The position numbers were made by a program, and so were the translations under genes. The notes beneath the pieces are model-generated. The model saw nothing but the letters and a program-made list of their open reading frames with translations. It made no database searches and had not been told where the DNA came from. DNA of 64,000 nt from NCBI RefSeq assembly GCF_963082655.1, contig NC_081552.1, positions 194,088,098-194,152,097 on the forward strand, in the 5' to 3' direction. Positions 34,261-45,479 of the stretch are shown in pieces (position 1 is the first letter of the stretch; every line of letters starts with the position of its first letter). Source of the DNA: Stomoxys calcitrans. Taxonomy: Eukaryota > Arthropoda > Insecta > Diptera > Muscidae.

Positions 34261-35143
34261 TGAAGACAAATCTGACGGAACATCCGCCCGTCAGTCTGTT
34301 AAAATCACCATAGCGGTCGAACCCGTAAAGCTAGCCGCTTGAAATCTTGCACAGCTACTTAATATTAATGTAGGCCGCTGGGGATTGCAAATGGGCCACA
34401 TCGGTTCAGATTTAGATATAGCTCCCGTATAAACCGTTCTCCCGATTAGACTTCTTTAGGCCCTGTAAGACGCTATTTTTGACCGATTTAGCTAAAATTT
34501 TCCACATAATATTCTGTTATGACTTTCAATAGCTGTGCAAAGTAGGGTCCGAATCGGTCTATAACCTGATATAGCTCCCATGTAAATCGATCTCCCGATT
34601 TGACTTCTTGAGGCCCTTACAAGCCACAATTTTTGCCCGATTTGGCTGAAATTTTGCATTTGGTGTTCTGTTATGACTTTCAATAGCTGTACAAAGTACG
34701 GTCTAAATCGGCCTATAACCTGATATATTGGGTTGCGCAAAAAGTAATTGCGGATTTTTCATATAGTCGGCGTTGAAAAATTTTTTCACAGCTTATGACT
34801 CTGTAATTGCATTCTTTCTTCTGTCAGTTATCAGCTGCTACTTTTAGCTTGCTTTAGAAAAAAAGTGTAAAAAAAGTATATTTGATTAAAGTTCATTCTA
34901 AGTTTTATTAAATATGCATTTACTTTCTTTTAAAAAATCCGCAATTACTTTTTGGGCAACCAAAGCTCCCATGTAAACCGATCTCCCGATTTGACTTCTA
35001 GAGCCCTTACAAGCCGCAATTTTTGTACGATTTGGCTGAATTTTGCATGTGGTGTTCCGACATGACTTCCAACAACTGTGCCAAGTACGGTCCAAATCGC
35101 TCTATAACCTGGTATAGCTTCCATGTAAACCGGTCTCTTGATC
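34261..35143 (-). mobile_element. Mini-me type B array with a MITE inside
   Basis: A degraded GTCY core (CATCCGCCCGTCAGTCTG) is followed by type B units with GATTTGACTTCTTGAGGCCC. The array is cut at 34727 by the 236-bp mariner MITE and resumes at 34964 (AGCTCCCATGTAAACCG). Confidence 0.75.
34728..34963. mobile_element. Mariner-type MITE, copy 2 (236 bp)
   Basis: Same sequence as 15374-15609 with few differences: TTGGGTTGCGCAAAAAGTAA at the left, TTACTTTTTGGGCAACCAA at the right. TA at 34726-34727 precedes it; the right TA has lost its T. It lies within a type B unit, which gives the empty site. Confidence 0.85.
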
Positions 35144-36693
35144 ATCATTGTTCAATTCCTAGAAGCGTCCTTGATCTGACCATGTCCGCCCGTCTGTATG
35201 TCGAAAGAACGCTAACTTTCGAATGAGTTAAACTAGGCCTGAAATTTTGCACAAATATTTATTATTAGTGTAGGTCGGTTGGGATTATAAATGGGCCAAA
35301 TCGGCCCATGTTTTGATAAAGCTGCCATATAAACCGATCTTGGGACTTGAGCTTCTAGAGACCTCAATTTTTATCCGAGTCGGCAAAAGTTTTGCATATA
35401 TCGTTTTGGTGTGACTTCCAATAACTGTGCCAAGTATGTTTCAAATCGGTTCATAACCTGATATAGCTGCCATATAAACCGATCTCCCGATTAGACTTCA
35501 TGAGCTTCTAGAGGGCGCAATTCTCATCCGATTTGGCTGAAATTTTGCACGTAATAGTTTGGTATCTCTTTCAACAATTGTACTAAGTATGGATCAAATT
35601 AGTTCATTACCTCATATAGCTGCCCTGTAAACCGATCTGCCGATTAGACTTCTTGAGCTTATAGAGGGCGCAATTCATATCCGAGGTGGCTGAAATTTTA
35701 CACATATCGTTTAGGTATGACTTCCAGTTCTTATCCGAGCTGGCTGAAATTTCGCACATATTGTTGTGGTATGACTTCCAACAACTACGCTAAATATGGT
35801 TTAAATCGGTCCATGTTTTAATATAGCTGCCATATAAACCGATCTTGGGTCTTGACTTCTTAAGCCTCTAGAGCGCGCAAATCTCGTCCGATTTAACTGA
35901 GATTTTGCACGTAGTGTTTTGGAATCACTTCCAACAACTGTGCTAAGTATGATTCAAATCGGTTCATAATTTGGTATAGCTGTCATATAAACCGATCTTG
36001 TAGCTTGACTTCTTGAGCCAATAGAGCGCGCAATTCTCATCCGATTTGGCTGAAATTTTGCATGAGATGTTTTGTTATGACTTCCAATAACTGTGCTACG
36101 TATGGCGTAAATCGATATAGATCTTGATATTGCTGCCATATAAACCGATCTGGTATCTTGACTTCTTGATCCTCTAGAGGGCGCAATTCTTATCCGATTT
36201 GGCTGAAATTTTACATATTTCGTTAAGGTATGACTTCGAACAACTGTGCTAAGTATGCTCTACATCGGTGCCTAACCTGATATAGCTGCCATATAAACCG
36301 ATTTCCCGATTAGACTTCTTGAGCTTCCAGAGAACGCAATTCTTACCAGATTTGGCTGAAATTTCGCACATATTGTTTTGGTATGACTTCCAACAACTGT
36401 CCCAAGTATGGTTTAAATGGGTTGATAATCTGATATAGCTGCCATATAAACCGATCTCCCAATTTGACTTTATGATCCTCTGGAGGACGTAATTATTGCT
36501 CAATTTGACTGAAATTTTGGAAGTGGTGTTTTCTATGACTTCTAACAGCCATGACGACACAGGTCCATTTTGGTTAATAACTTGATATAGCTCATATATG
36601 TTTGAAAAGTCATTCAAAAAATTTGACAAATGCGATCCATGATGGTGGGTATATAAGATTCGGCCCAGCCGAACTCAGCACGCTCTTACTTGT
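35144..36693 (-). mobile_element. Mini-me type A array with hairpin end
   Basis: The core (CATGTCCGCCCGTCTGTATG, ~35179) is followed by about eight type A units and the end GGGTATATAAGATTCGGCCC, AGCCGAACTCAGCACGCTCT, TACTTG. The first ~100 bp of the core-side terminus are missing where it meets the type B array. Confidence 0.75.
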
Positions 36694-36739
36694 TGTGATT
36701 ATTTTAGTCATTTAAATCTACAATGCAAAGAGATGTCCT

Positions 36740-37145
36740 TCTGAGACAGAAACATGGTATAGTTGAAGGCTGTAGAGAGGTAGGCTCGAACTAGAGTGTT
36801 ACGAAAAGGTGCAAATATTGGCCTGCAAAGGAATCACGAGAGCGTTGAGATCTATACCTAGGGGTGCTTTAAGACAATGCTTAACATTTGAGTTCTATAT
36901 TTGGAACTGTTCCGCCAAAGTTGCGCTAAGCGAGAGTTAGCTCGTCATTATGAAGGAAGACGACCATACGGCCATAGTTTCATTCTGGGGTATTGGCACT
37001 GCAGAAGGACTGAGGCTACCTAATATCGAGACCAGATAGGATCTTTAGGATTCGCAGTACTGAACTAGAGGATTGGTAGAAGATGGAATCAGTGAGAGGA
37101 TTGGCCATGTTATCCCAGGCACTCGAAATCGATATGTCGCACAGT
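36740..37145 (+). pseudogene. Non-LTR retrotransposon RT-thumb fragment (third family?)
   Basis: One frame reads KVQILACKGITRALRSIPRG, resembling the VQR..CLGIGGAMRTTPTRALE block after the RT core in N1/N2 but not identical. Downstream frames are broken. It is probably another Jockey-superfamily element. Confidence 0.4.
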
Positions 37146-37149
37146 GGAA

Positions 37150-37648
37150 GAAAATCAAACAAATCAGAAATCACTGTTCCAAATTTCGGCTATATCGGCC
37201 CAAGACTTTAAATCAAGAGATCGGTCTATATGGCATCTATACCAACTCGGGACCAATCTGGGTCAAATTGAAGAAGGGTGTAGAAGGGCCAAACACAACT
37301 CACTGTCCCAAATTTTGGCAAAATCGGACAATAAATGTGGCTTTTACGGACCTAAGACCCTAAATGGGCGGATCGGTCTATATGGGGGCTATAACAAGAT
37401 ATAGCCCATCTTCGAACCTGCTTATGGACAGGAAAAGAAATTGTGCAGGGTTACAGCTCAATAACTCTATTTTTAAAGACTGTAGCGTGATTTCAACAGA
37501 CAGACGGACGGACATAGGTAGATCGTTTTAATTTTTTTTGACGATCAAGAATATGTATACTTTTTAGGGTCGGAAATGGATATTTCGATGTTTTGTAAAC
37601 GGAATGGCAAAATAAATATACCTCCATCCTTCGGTGGTGTGTATAATT
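37150..37648 (+). mobile_element. Mini-me type C element, 3' half
   Basis: Two type C units precede the complete core (ACAGACAGACGGACGGACAT, ~37496; ATATGTATACTTTTTAGGGT) and the terminus CCTTCGGTGGTGTGTATAA. The hairpin end is missing. Confidence 0.7.
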
Positions 37649-37786
37649 AGATAGCTCAAATCTAATCGAGCAAGTGAAAGATTCAAAGCAAACTAACAGG
37701 ACTGGCTTAAGGAGGACACCATCCTGGATACATTTGTAGAAGAGATACCCACTACATCAACCGGAAAAGCAAAAGGAAGACCAACA

Positions 37787-38030
37787 AGTAAAAAGGCATT
37801 AAGTTCGGCCGGGCCGAACTTTGGATACCCACCACCTCGGGTATTTATGTAAACTCCATTTCGTTTCTATCCTCTGAAAATTGGATAAATTAAGCACCCA
37901 TATTCGGCACGGACATTGAGTGGTCTAATATATATGTCACTATTCAATTTTGCAGAACAAAATATTGGCCTTTTTGGCAGATATACCAATTATAAACCAA
38001 ATGTTTGATACTCGGAAGGCATGTTGCATT
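37787..38030 (+). mobile_element. Mini-me type C element, 5' end only
   Basis: CAACAAGTAAAAAGGCATTAAG with hairpin GTTCGGCCGGGCCGAAC and TACCCACCACCTCGGG marks the start. The matching body fades by about 38030. Confidence 0.65.
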
Positions 38031-38170
38031 GCTCACCAATTAGTAAATAGGTGGTAGCAGGTTAATCTTTTATGGTAACTGATGAGAACCCTGGTCGGCA
38101 TGGTTCTAACATTGCATCGCTCACTAATTAGTGAGTAGGTGGTAGCATGGTAATCTGATGAGAACCTTAA
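38029..38170. repeat. 88-bp local tandem duplication
   Basis: GCTCACCAATTAGTAAATAG at 38031 and GCTCACTAATTAGTGAGTAG at 38119 start two related units that continue GGTGGTAGCA and CTGATGAGAACC. The period is 88 bp. Confidence 0.6.
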
Positions 38171-38955
38171 TTGGTCCGAAATCACGATATTTAACGATAC
38201 GAAAAAAGAAAAATTTTATTATAATTTTTGAAATATGGAATTGAAATGATCGTGAAATTTAGAATTTGTTTTTAGTGAAAATACTATTTTTGGTAATGAT
38301 GTCAATACTTTTTAAGAAAACATATATGCCGCAGTTTCAAACCTTCTTAAATTTTTCTGTTATGCTACACTCCATAACTAGGCCAATATCTTAACAAGAG
38401 AGTAAATATATTTATTTAGGGTGCTTTTTTGCCAATATGACTGATTGCCTGAGTTTTGTTTCTTTCTTGGTCACTCTCTATCCATCATCAAATGACGGCC
38501 AAAGATTACCATCGAATGCAGTTTGGCTGTTAAACTTAACGATGTTGTTTATGAGCGGGGTTCAAGGTAAATTACATCAAGTTTAAAGTCTTCGACACAG
38601 AAAAGTGAAACCAATACTGAAACTTAAAAGCAACAAAAAAAAAAAAATAACGTGAAAATGATGAACAATAACCATAACTTATATGGTTGTGGATAACATC
38701 ATGCCCTCAATTTTGATGGGGCAATTTCAGTTTAACACCTTCCTCTTTTTTTGAAAGGGGGCAAAACACGTACACTTTCTTCAATATGGGTTAAAGCTGT
38801 CAGTAGTTTAGTTTGGTTTCAAAGCCTTCCATCATAACTGCCACACAGACAATCATTGTTAGGAATGACGGTTTTAGGTGAATTTATTTATGGAAAAATG
38901 AAAGGATATGACCTGGGAAATGGGTTAGAAGGTTTTTAATTTAAATGCCGCTTAC
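38171..38955. other. Unique sequence next to the exon candidate
   Basis: No transposon motif is seen. It is AT-rich with an A run at about 38633-38646. If the exon at 38956-39065 is real, this is the intron downstream of it on the minus strand. Confidence 0.45.
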
Positions 38956-39065
38956 CTAGAATTAAGGCCTTCAATTTCTTCAGCCTGTTCGGCCAATGAG
39001 GATTCCAAATCCAAATAAGCACCATAATCACCATCTTTGTAGACTTGTATGGCTGCATCATCAAT
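38956..39065 (-). CDS. Probable internal exon of a host gene
   Basis: On the minus strand a CTTTACTTTCAG acceptor precedes 110 bp that are open in one frame as 36 codons plus two bases, ending at a consensus donor (TCTAG/GTAAGC). The peptide begins IDDAAIQVYKDGDYGAYLDL and continues with SSLAEQAEEIEGLNS. It is acidic, with a likely amphipathic helix, unlike any transposon protein in the window. Both splice signals sit exactly at the frame limits within non-repetitive DNA. A second frame (LMMQPYKST...) is also open but hydrophobic and unlikely. I do not recognise the gene; neighbouring exons would lie beyond transposon-filled introns. Confidence 0.6.
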
Positions 39066-39252
39066 CTGAAAGTAAAGGGAAAAATTAGATGAAATTAAAT
39101 TTAAGTTGAATATAGACTTTGGAAGATGGCTTTTTAATAAAAAGTTAATAAATTGAAGTTTTTGACATTTTCGGCAGGTAATTGAATGCTTTGACCTATA
39201 AAGGTAATGCTATAATGAAAGAAATGTTTTTTAGGTGTAGAAAAAAACAAAT

Positions 39253-39480
39253 AACGTGTTCGGCCTGGTCGAACCTTTGAAACCCACCACCATGGATTCT
39301 TCTAAAAATATACATAAACTAAACTTGAAGGATATACATTAAATTTACCTACGACATTTCGGGCAAATCGGGCAAAAATTTAATCTTCTAGGAGTAGTAG
39401 AAGGCTATTCTGGAGATGCGTTTGTGCTCTCAGATTACGTTGTTGTTCGCCCCGGTCGAACTAACACGCTTGTACTTTTT
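39253..39480. mobile_element. Deleted mini-me element with both hairpin-type ends
   Basis: GTGTTCGGCCTGGTCGAACC and CCCACCACCATGGATTC at the left, and GTTCGCCCCGGTCGAACTAA with ACACGCTTGTAC at the right, are two hairpin termini in opposite orientation around ~180 bp. This is either a short foldback derivative or two truncated copies head to head. Confidence 0.5.
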
Positions 39481-39659
39481 TTAAACTTTTTTCGTGATTT
39501 TCTCTTGAGTCGTGAGTGCCGCGTTAGCGTCTCGTGAGTGTTTCGTGATTCGTGGGGGTCTTGTAAGTCGTGATAAGTGTCGTGAGCATAATTTTACTCA
39601 CTTACACTCAGGCACGAAGCATTTTAATTCAACCACGGCCACGGCAGGATCATGTGATA

Positions 39660-39985
39660 GTGGATCAAAGGGTTCGAATGGGTATACGATTAGGCCGTAG
39701 GGGCCAGAGGACTGCCATCAATAAGCTTGATCAAAGCGAAGCCTTTTGTAGAGAGCCACTCAGACCGAGTTCAGCGCGTGAGCAAGAGACACGCAAGCAG
39801 CACTGTGTAGCTGTGAACTGTGAAGTGACCGGTAGGAAGACGAAAATCCAATGGCGGGATCCAGATCCAAAGCAGACGAGGCTATTACTGAGAGAAAGCT
39901 CGAAGGTGGTTACTATAGCTTTTGTCATTATTGCAAGTCACATAGGACTAAGGGGCGCACTAAATAACATGCGCACCCTTTTGTC
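39660..39985 (+). pseudogene. N1 fragment (between RNase H and C-terminal domain)
   Basis: It encodes KIQWRDPDPKQTRLLLRES and IASHIGLRGAL, matching the KILWDNPDPERTRLLLKG and ITGHIGLRAHL stretch of N1. Upstream, RGQRTAINKLDQSEA matches GLPSIHLVNPKS loosely. The flanks are truncated. Confidence 0.6.
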
Positions 39986-39994
39986 AACCAAATG

Positions 39995-40292
39995 ACAAAT
40001 TTGTCCATGAACATTCAATTAAGGAACAGGAGAAAACTTTTCACATATCAATGATTGCTGTCCGATTCAAGTTTAAGCTCAATGATAAGGGACCTTCTTT
40101 TTTATAGCCGACGAATCCGAACAGCGTGGAGCATTGCAACACCTATTTGGGGAGATGTTTTTACATGGCATATACTGGCCACAAATGTCGCCAGCATTAA
40201 GAGGCGAAAGCCACTGCAGAACATTTTTTTCTGATGTTCCCGGCAGGATTTGGATAGGTGGATATGGTAACCCCTGCGCCACGGTGGTCTCC
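39995..40292 (-). mobile_element. SINE, nearly full length, minus strand
   Basis: Tail (TTGTCCATGAACATTCAATT), body (TTTATAGCCGACGAATCCGA; CGCCAGCATTAAGAGGCGAA) and head with A box (CCTGCGCCACGGTGGTCTCC) are present. The B box region is altered (GGATTTGGATAG), so the promoter is probably dead. Confidence 0.75.
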
Positions 40293-40324
40293 TTTTTTTA
40301 ACCTTACCTAAACTAACTTACTCA

Positions 40325-40640
40325 ACGTCACTCCGTTCGGAGTCATCGCAAAAAGGAGTTTCGATACTGCCTAGTCAGATTGAAGTCCAAGTAAACGTGA
40401 CTGGACTGAAAATCAACAAGGCAGCAGGTGCCGATGGGTTGCCAACTGAACTAAACCCGGAGTTGATACTTTGATGAGACTTATGCATCAGCTCGTCCGC
40501 GCGATCAGCACACTATGAAGACATGTGCGACAGAATTTGCCAACTACAGAGAAATAAGTCAGCTTTAAATCGCATTCAAGATACTCTCAAGCGTACTGTG
40601 TAAAAGATTACAATCTAAAGTCAATAAAATCATTCGGCAC
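40325..40640 (+). pseudogene. RTE-like (N3) RT fragment
   Basis: It encodes [13 protein letters not shown] (~40416), the first RT block of RTE-type elements, preceded by CACTCCGTTCGGAGTC. Downstream CCAACTACAGAGAAATAAGT corresponds to the NYRGI motif. It is broken by deletions. A similar piece starts identically at 43855. Confidence 0.6.
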
Positions 40641-40662
40641 AATTAAAGTGGCTTTAGATCAG

Positions 40663-41815
40663 ATAAATCTTATATTGTATATAAAAATCTATTTGTGTTG
40701 TTTGTTTGTATGTTTGTGTGTTCCTTATAGACTCAGAAACGGCTGAACCGATTTTCTTGAAATTTTCACAGATGGTGGATAATGACCCCGTGGTAAAAAT
40801 AGGGTAAATTTTTTAATATCTGAAGGGAGGGCGGACCCTCCCCCTTACCCTAATTTTCAGAAACGCCAGATCTCTGAGATGGGTAGTGCGATTTAAGCGA
40901 AATTTTGTGTGCTCTCATATAGTACCCTAAAAATAAAAATTTGGTATCCAAATTTCGGATGGGGTACCTAGGGGGGCTGCCCCACCCTAAAACCTACCAA
41001 ACTTTCATTTGAACCAATCACCACAATATGGGACTCAAATGAAAGGTATTTAGGATAAGAAAACGTATCTGATAACCAATTGTCGGACCAAGAGCTGGGG
41101 GATTACCTCAAGCCCCAAAACACCCCTAAATCGGACATATTTAGCGACCATGGCATAATGGGACTCAAATGAAAGGTATTTACTAGTAGAATACGAATCT
41201 GATATCCAAATGTGGGACCACGTTTCTGGGGATCCACCCCTTCCGAAAAACACCCCCAAAACAGGACTTATTTACTGACCATGGGAATATGGGGCTTAAA
41301 TAAAAGGTATTTGAGTGTAGAATACGAATGTGATATCCAAATATGGACACTTGATATTCAAGTGTTTGGGGGGCCAAAAACATCCCCCAAAGGGGACAAA
41401 TTTACGACCATAGCAATATGGGGCTCAAATGAAAGGTCTTTGGGAGTAAAGCTCGAATTTGATATCAATATTCGGGAAAAGTGTCTATGGGGCCACGCCA
41501 CCCCCACAACACCACCCAAATAGTAAGTATTTTCTGACTACTGCAATATGAGGCTCAAATAAGAGGGTATTTAAAGTGGAATACGAGACCGATATATATT
41601 TTCAGGGCCAACTCACTGAGTGGCCTCCCATCCCCCAAAACACCCCCCAAGCCGGTCATGTTTGCCGACTATGGAAATATGGGGCTCAAATTAAAGGTAT
41701 GTGGGAGTAAACCAGGTATCTAATATCAACATTAGGGGCCAATTGCCTAGCAGACGTCCCGTCACCATAGCGACCCCCAAATAGGACGTATTTGCTCACC
41801 AAGACAATTTGGGTC
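40663..41815 (+). mobile_element. Helitron-like array
   Basis: The start TCTTATATTGTATATAAAAA after an A fits a Helitron 5' end. The head (GAACCGATTTTCTTGAAATT) is followed by about seven ~125-bp units (GGGACTCAAATGAAAGGTAT). The 3' hairpin-CTAG is missing; type B mini-me sequence begins at ~41816 (GGCACAGTTGTTGGAAGTC). Confidence 0.65.
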
Positions 41816-42345
41816 CTGGCACAGTTGTTGGAAGTCATAACAGAACACTACATGCAAAATTTCAGCCAAATCGAATGAAAGTTGAGGCTTCCAGGGAAAT
41901 CGGGAGATCGGTTTACATGGGAGCTATATCAGGTTATTGACCGATTTAAACCGTACTTAGCAAAGTTGTTGCAAGTCATAATAGAACACTATGTGTCCAA
42001 TTTCAGCCAAATCGGATGAAAATTTAAGGTTCCAGGGTCTCAAGAAGTCAAATCGGGAGATCGGTTTATATGGGAGCTATATCTAAATCTGAACCGATAT
42101 GGCCTATTTGCAATCCTCTACGACCTACATTAACATTAAGTAACTGTGCAAAATTTCAAGCGGCTAACTTTATGCGTTCGCCCTCTATCGTAATTTCGAC
42201 AAACGGACGGACTTGGCTAAGTCGACTCAGGATGTCGAGACGATCAAGAATATATATACTTTATGGGGTCCTTGATCATTATTTTGAGGTGTTACAAACG
42301 GAATGACTAGATTAGTATACCCCCATCCTATGGTGGTGGGTATAA
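41816..42345 (+). mobile_element. Mini-me type B element, 3' part
   Basis: Two or three type B units, a short core (GACAAACGGACGGACTTGGC), a TATATATA tract and the intact end CCCATCCTATGGTGGTGGGTATAAA. The hairpin end is missing, replaced by the Helitron-like array. Confidence 0.75.
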
Positions 42346-42355
42346 AGTCAACCTC

Positions 42356-42490
42356 TCCGAACCGAATGTTTGAGAGAAAGATTCTTCGCTAAATTTATGC
42401 ATGAGTCTGCATTGATGGTGAATATCGGCATCATATGATAGATATTGGAGCAATTGTTCAGAAGATCAAGACGCTAGGACACTCTATTCT
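42356..42490 (+). pseudogene. RTE-like (N3) C-terminal fragment
   Basis: AATGTTTGAGAGAAAGATTC encodes MFERKILR, and CAATTGTTCAGAAGATCAAG encodes the later VQ(K/R)IK motif. It is the same domain as 22190-22540, here about 130 bp. Confidence 0.5.
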
Positions 42491-42512
42491 GATTTCGGCC
42501 GGTGCAACAAGT

Positions 42513-42592
42513 GCTCTGTTCTCGCCAGTAATTGAACCCAGGCGTTTAGAGTTATAGGCGAATATGCTAATCTCAGCGATACGGTGGCCCCC
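42513..42592 (-). mobile_element. SINE head fragment
   Basis: Only the tRNA-related head is present: B box (TAATTGAACCCAGGCGTTTA) and A box side (AATCTCAGCGATACGGTGGC). The body is absent, and the complete type C element starts next to it. Confidence 0.6.
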
Positions 42593-43840
42593 TTTTTATA
42601 CCCACCACCGAAGGATGGGGCTATTTTCAGTTTGTCATTCCGTTTGCAACACATCGGCATATCCATTTCCGACCCAATAAAGTATATATATTCTTGAACG
42701 TCGTAAAAATCTCAGACGATCAAGCCATGTCAGTCCGTCTGTCTGTTGAAATCACGTTCAGACTTCAAAAATAGAGATATTGAGCTGAAACTTTGCAAAG
42801 ATTCTTTTTTTTTTTGTTCAAAAGCAGGTTAACTTTGAAGGTAGGCTATATCGGACTATATCTTGTTATAGTCCCCATATAGACTGATCCATCGATTTAG
42901 GGTCTTAGGCCCAAAAAAGCCACATTTATTATACGATTTTGCTAAAACTTGGGACAGTGAGTTGTGTTAGGCCAGTCGATATCTTTTTCAATTTGGGCCC
43001 GATCGGTCCAGATTTAGATATAGCTGACATATAGACCGATCTCTCGATTTATGGTTCTGGGCCCATAAAAAGCGTATTTATTGTCCGATGTTGCCGAAAT
43101 TCGGGACAGAGTATTCTGTTAGGCCCTTCAACATATTTCTGCAATTTTTTCTCAGATCGGTCCATAGACCTGCCATATAGACCGATCTCTCGATTTAGGG
43201 TTTTGAACCCATAAAAAGCGCATTTATTGTCCAATGTCGCCGAAATTTGGGACAGTCAGTTGTGTTAGGCCCTTCGACATCTTACTTCAATTTGGCTCAG
43301 ATCGGTTCAGATTTGGATATAGCTGCCATATAAACCGATCTCTAATTTAAGGTCTTGATCCCATAAATGGCGCATTTATTGTCTGATTGCGCCGAAATTT
43401 TCCACAGTGAGTTGTGTTAGGCCCTTCGTCATCTTTCTGCAATTTGACCTAGATCGGTGAAGATTTGGATATATCTGTCATATAGACCGATCTCTTGATT
43501 TAAGGTCATGGGCCCATAAATGGCGCATTTATTGTCCGATTTCGCCAAAATTTGAGACAGTGAGTTGTGTTAGGCCCTTCGACATCCTTCTTCGATTTGG
43601 CTCAGATCGGTTCAGATTTGGATATAGTTGCCATATAGACCGGTCTCTCGATTTAAACTCTTGGCCCCATAAAATGAACATTTATCCGTTCGTTGCAAAT
43701 CGGACCATATTTCGATATAGCTTCTATGGGGGCATAAATTATACATTTTTCACCAGACTATAACGAAAGGTGGTTAACATATATTCCCGAGGTGGTGGGT
43801 ATCCAAAGTTCGGCCCGGCCGAACTTAATGCCTACTCTTA
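42593..43840 (-). mobile_element. Complete mini-me element, type C
   Basis: It starts TTTTTATACCCACCACCGAA, has the core (CATGTCAGTCCGTCTGTCTG), about six type C units, and ends GGTGGTGGGTATCCAAAGTT with hairpin GTTCGGCCCGGCCGAAC. Both termini are preserved. Confidence 0.8.
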
Positions 43841-43854
43841 ATTTAACTAACTTA

Positions 43855-44062
43855 CAAAGAAGTCTCTGACAAGGACACTCCGTTCGGAGTCGGGGCAAAA
43901 AGGAGGTCCGTTACCGCTTAGTCCGAATGAAGTCCAAGTAGCAGTGACTCACCTTAGAAACAACAAGGCAGCTGGTGCCGATGGATTGCAAACCGAACTA
44001 AGGCCGAAGTTTAAACTTTGATGAATGGTATGCATCAGCTTGGCTGCGCGATCAGCATACTA
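43855..44062 (+). pseudogene. RTE-like (N3) RT fragment
   Basis: CACTCCGTTCGGAGTCGGGG, then LSPNEVQVAVTHLRNNKAAG and ADGLQTEL, the same start as 40325-40640 and 61530. It ends within the next motif. Confidence 0.6.
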
Positions 44063-45038
44063 TGCCTCGTACAAAAGAAAAGAAGACAAGTCTCCAGGAT
44101 TTTCCCAGTTTTCTATTGCAACACCTCCATAGATTTTTTATACACGTAGTTAGCATTATTCCCCTTTTATTTTCCGTGTTTCATAAACATTTTCTAAAGC
44201 TTTCTCTTTTCTGTAGAAAAGTTCTGCAAATGTTTGTTTATGATTAAAGGCAAAACAAAACGTTCCAGGTATTCAAACCACTTTCAATGAAATCCATCAG
44301 AAAGAAAAACACAATTATGACTATTTGAAAACATTTCCATTCTCTGGAGACGTACGTACACTTTTGGTATAGCTATGTCATGCTGCTTTAACTTTCGCTA
44401 AACAAAAGTTTTTCATTGGCGGCATATTGCAATCAAATATTAAGAATTGCAACTTTTTTAGCAGAAACAAAAAACCAGCAAAGAAAATGGCAAATCATTT
44501 GCTGCCATTTTATAGCAGAAAAACTCTAAACTGAAAGTAATTTTTCATCTTCATCATTAGCAGCAGCAGCAGGAAAAGAGAGAAAACGTTCTTAACATAA
44601 TGTTGTCGTTAGTATTAGCCATAAGACGATAGACAACTACACATGGTGGTGCTATGTCTAGACATGGCAATGACTTTGAGCTGCAAAACTTGCACCCGGA
44701 TTAAGAGTTCTTTCATATGTGGGGAAAAGTTTGTTTGTCCATTTGCTAAGAAGCTAAATTGTGGAAAAACATAATACATAAAGAATTTTTTTTTGTTCAC
44801 ACATTAAGAGAAGCTTAAACAGTGTTTGCTTTCCAGAGGTAATAACTTTTTATTCAGCTGTCCAAGCCTGGGTTTATTAACGTAAACTCCTTGAACGCCT
44901 CAGAAATTACACAAGTTTTGTGATAAGATTTGACTGACAGAACAAGAGAATTTACTATTATAAGCCATGCTCAATATCACAGAAGGTAGGAAGGGCTGAA
45001 GAAGGGTCTAGCCGATCTTATGGGACCCTACACTAATG
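44063..45038. other. Unique AT-rich sequence, no gene seen
   Basis: Contains short CAG repeats (~44560) and A/T runs. No exon, RNA gene or transposon is recognised. Confidence 0.5.
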
Positions 45039-45425
45039 GTTGTACTAAGTTCGGCCGGGCCGAAACTTGGGAACCCACCACCATGGATTCTGCTAAAATA
45101 TGGGAGCTACATTTGGTTATAGATCGATTTGGACCGTACTTGACACAGTTGTTGGGAGTCATAACAGAATACTATGTGCAAAATTTCAATCAAATTGGAT
45201 GAAAATTGAGGCTTCTAGGGGCTTAAGAAGTCAAGTCGGGAGATCGGTTTATATGGGAGCCATATCAGGTTATTAACCGATTCGGACCATGCTTAGCACA
45301 GTTGTTGAAAATCAAATTGGGTGATCGGTTTATATGGGAGCTATATCAGGTTATAGACCGATTTGAACCGTACTTAGCACAGTTGTTGGGAGTCATAACA
45401 GAACACTATGCGTGTGTAGCTCTCT
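45039..45425 (+). mobile_element. Mini-me type B element, 5' part
   Basis: The hairpin start (GTTCGGCCGGGCCGAAACTT), ACCCACCACCATGGATTC and two type B units are present. The body stops near 45425 at the edge of the ORF1-like repeat region. Confidence 0.7.
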
Positions 45426-45479
45426 CGCTCCTGTGGAAGTTTATCTGGATGACCTCAATCATAGGTCCACCAATAAATG

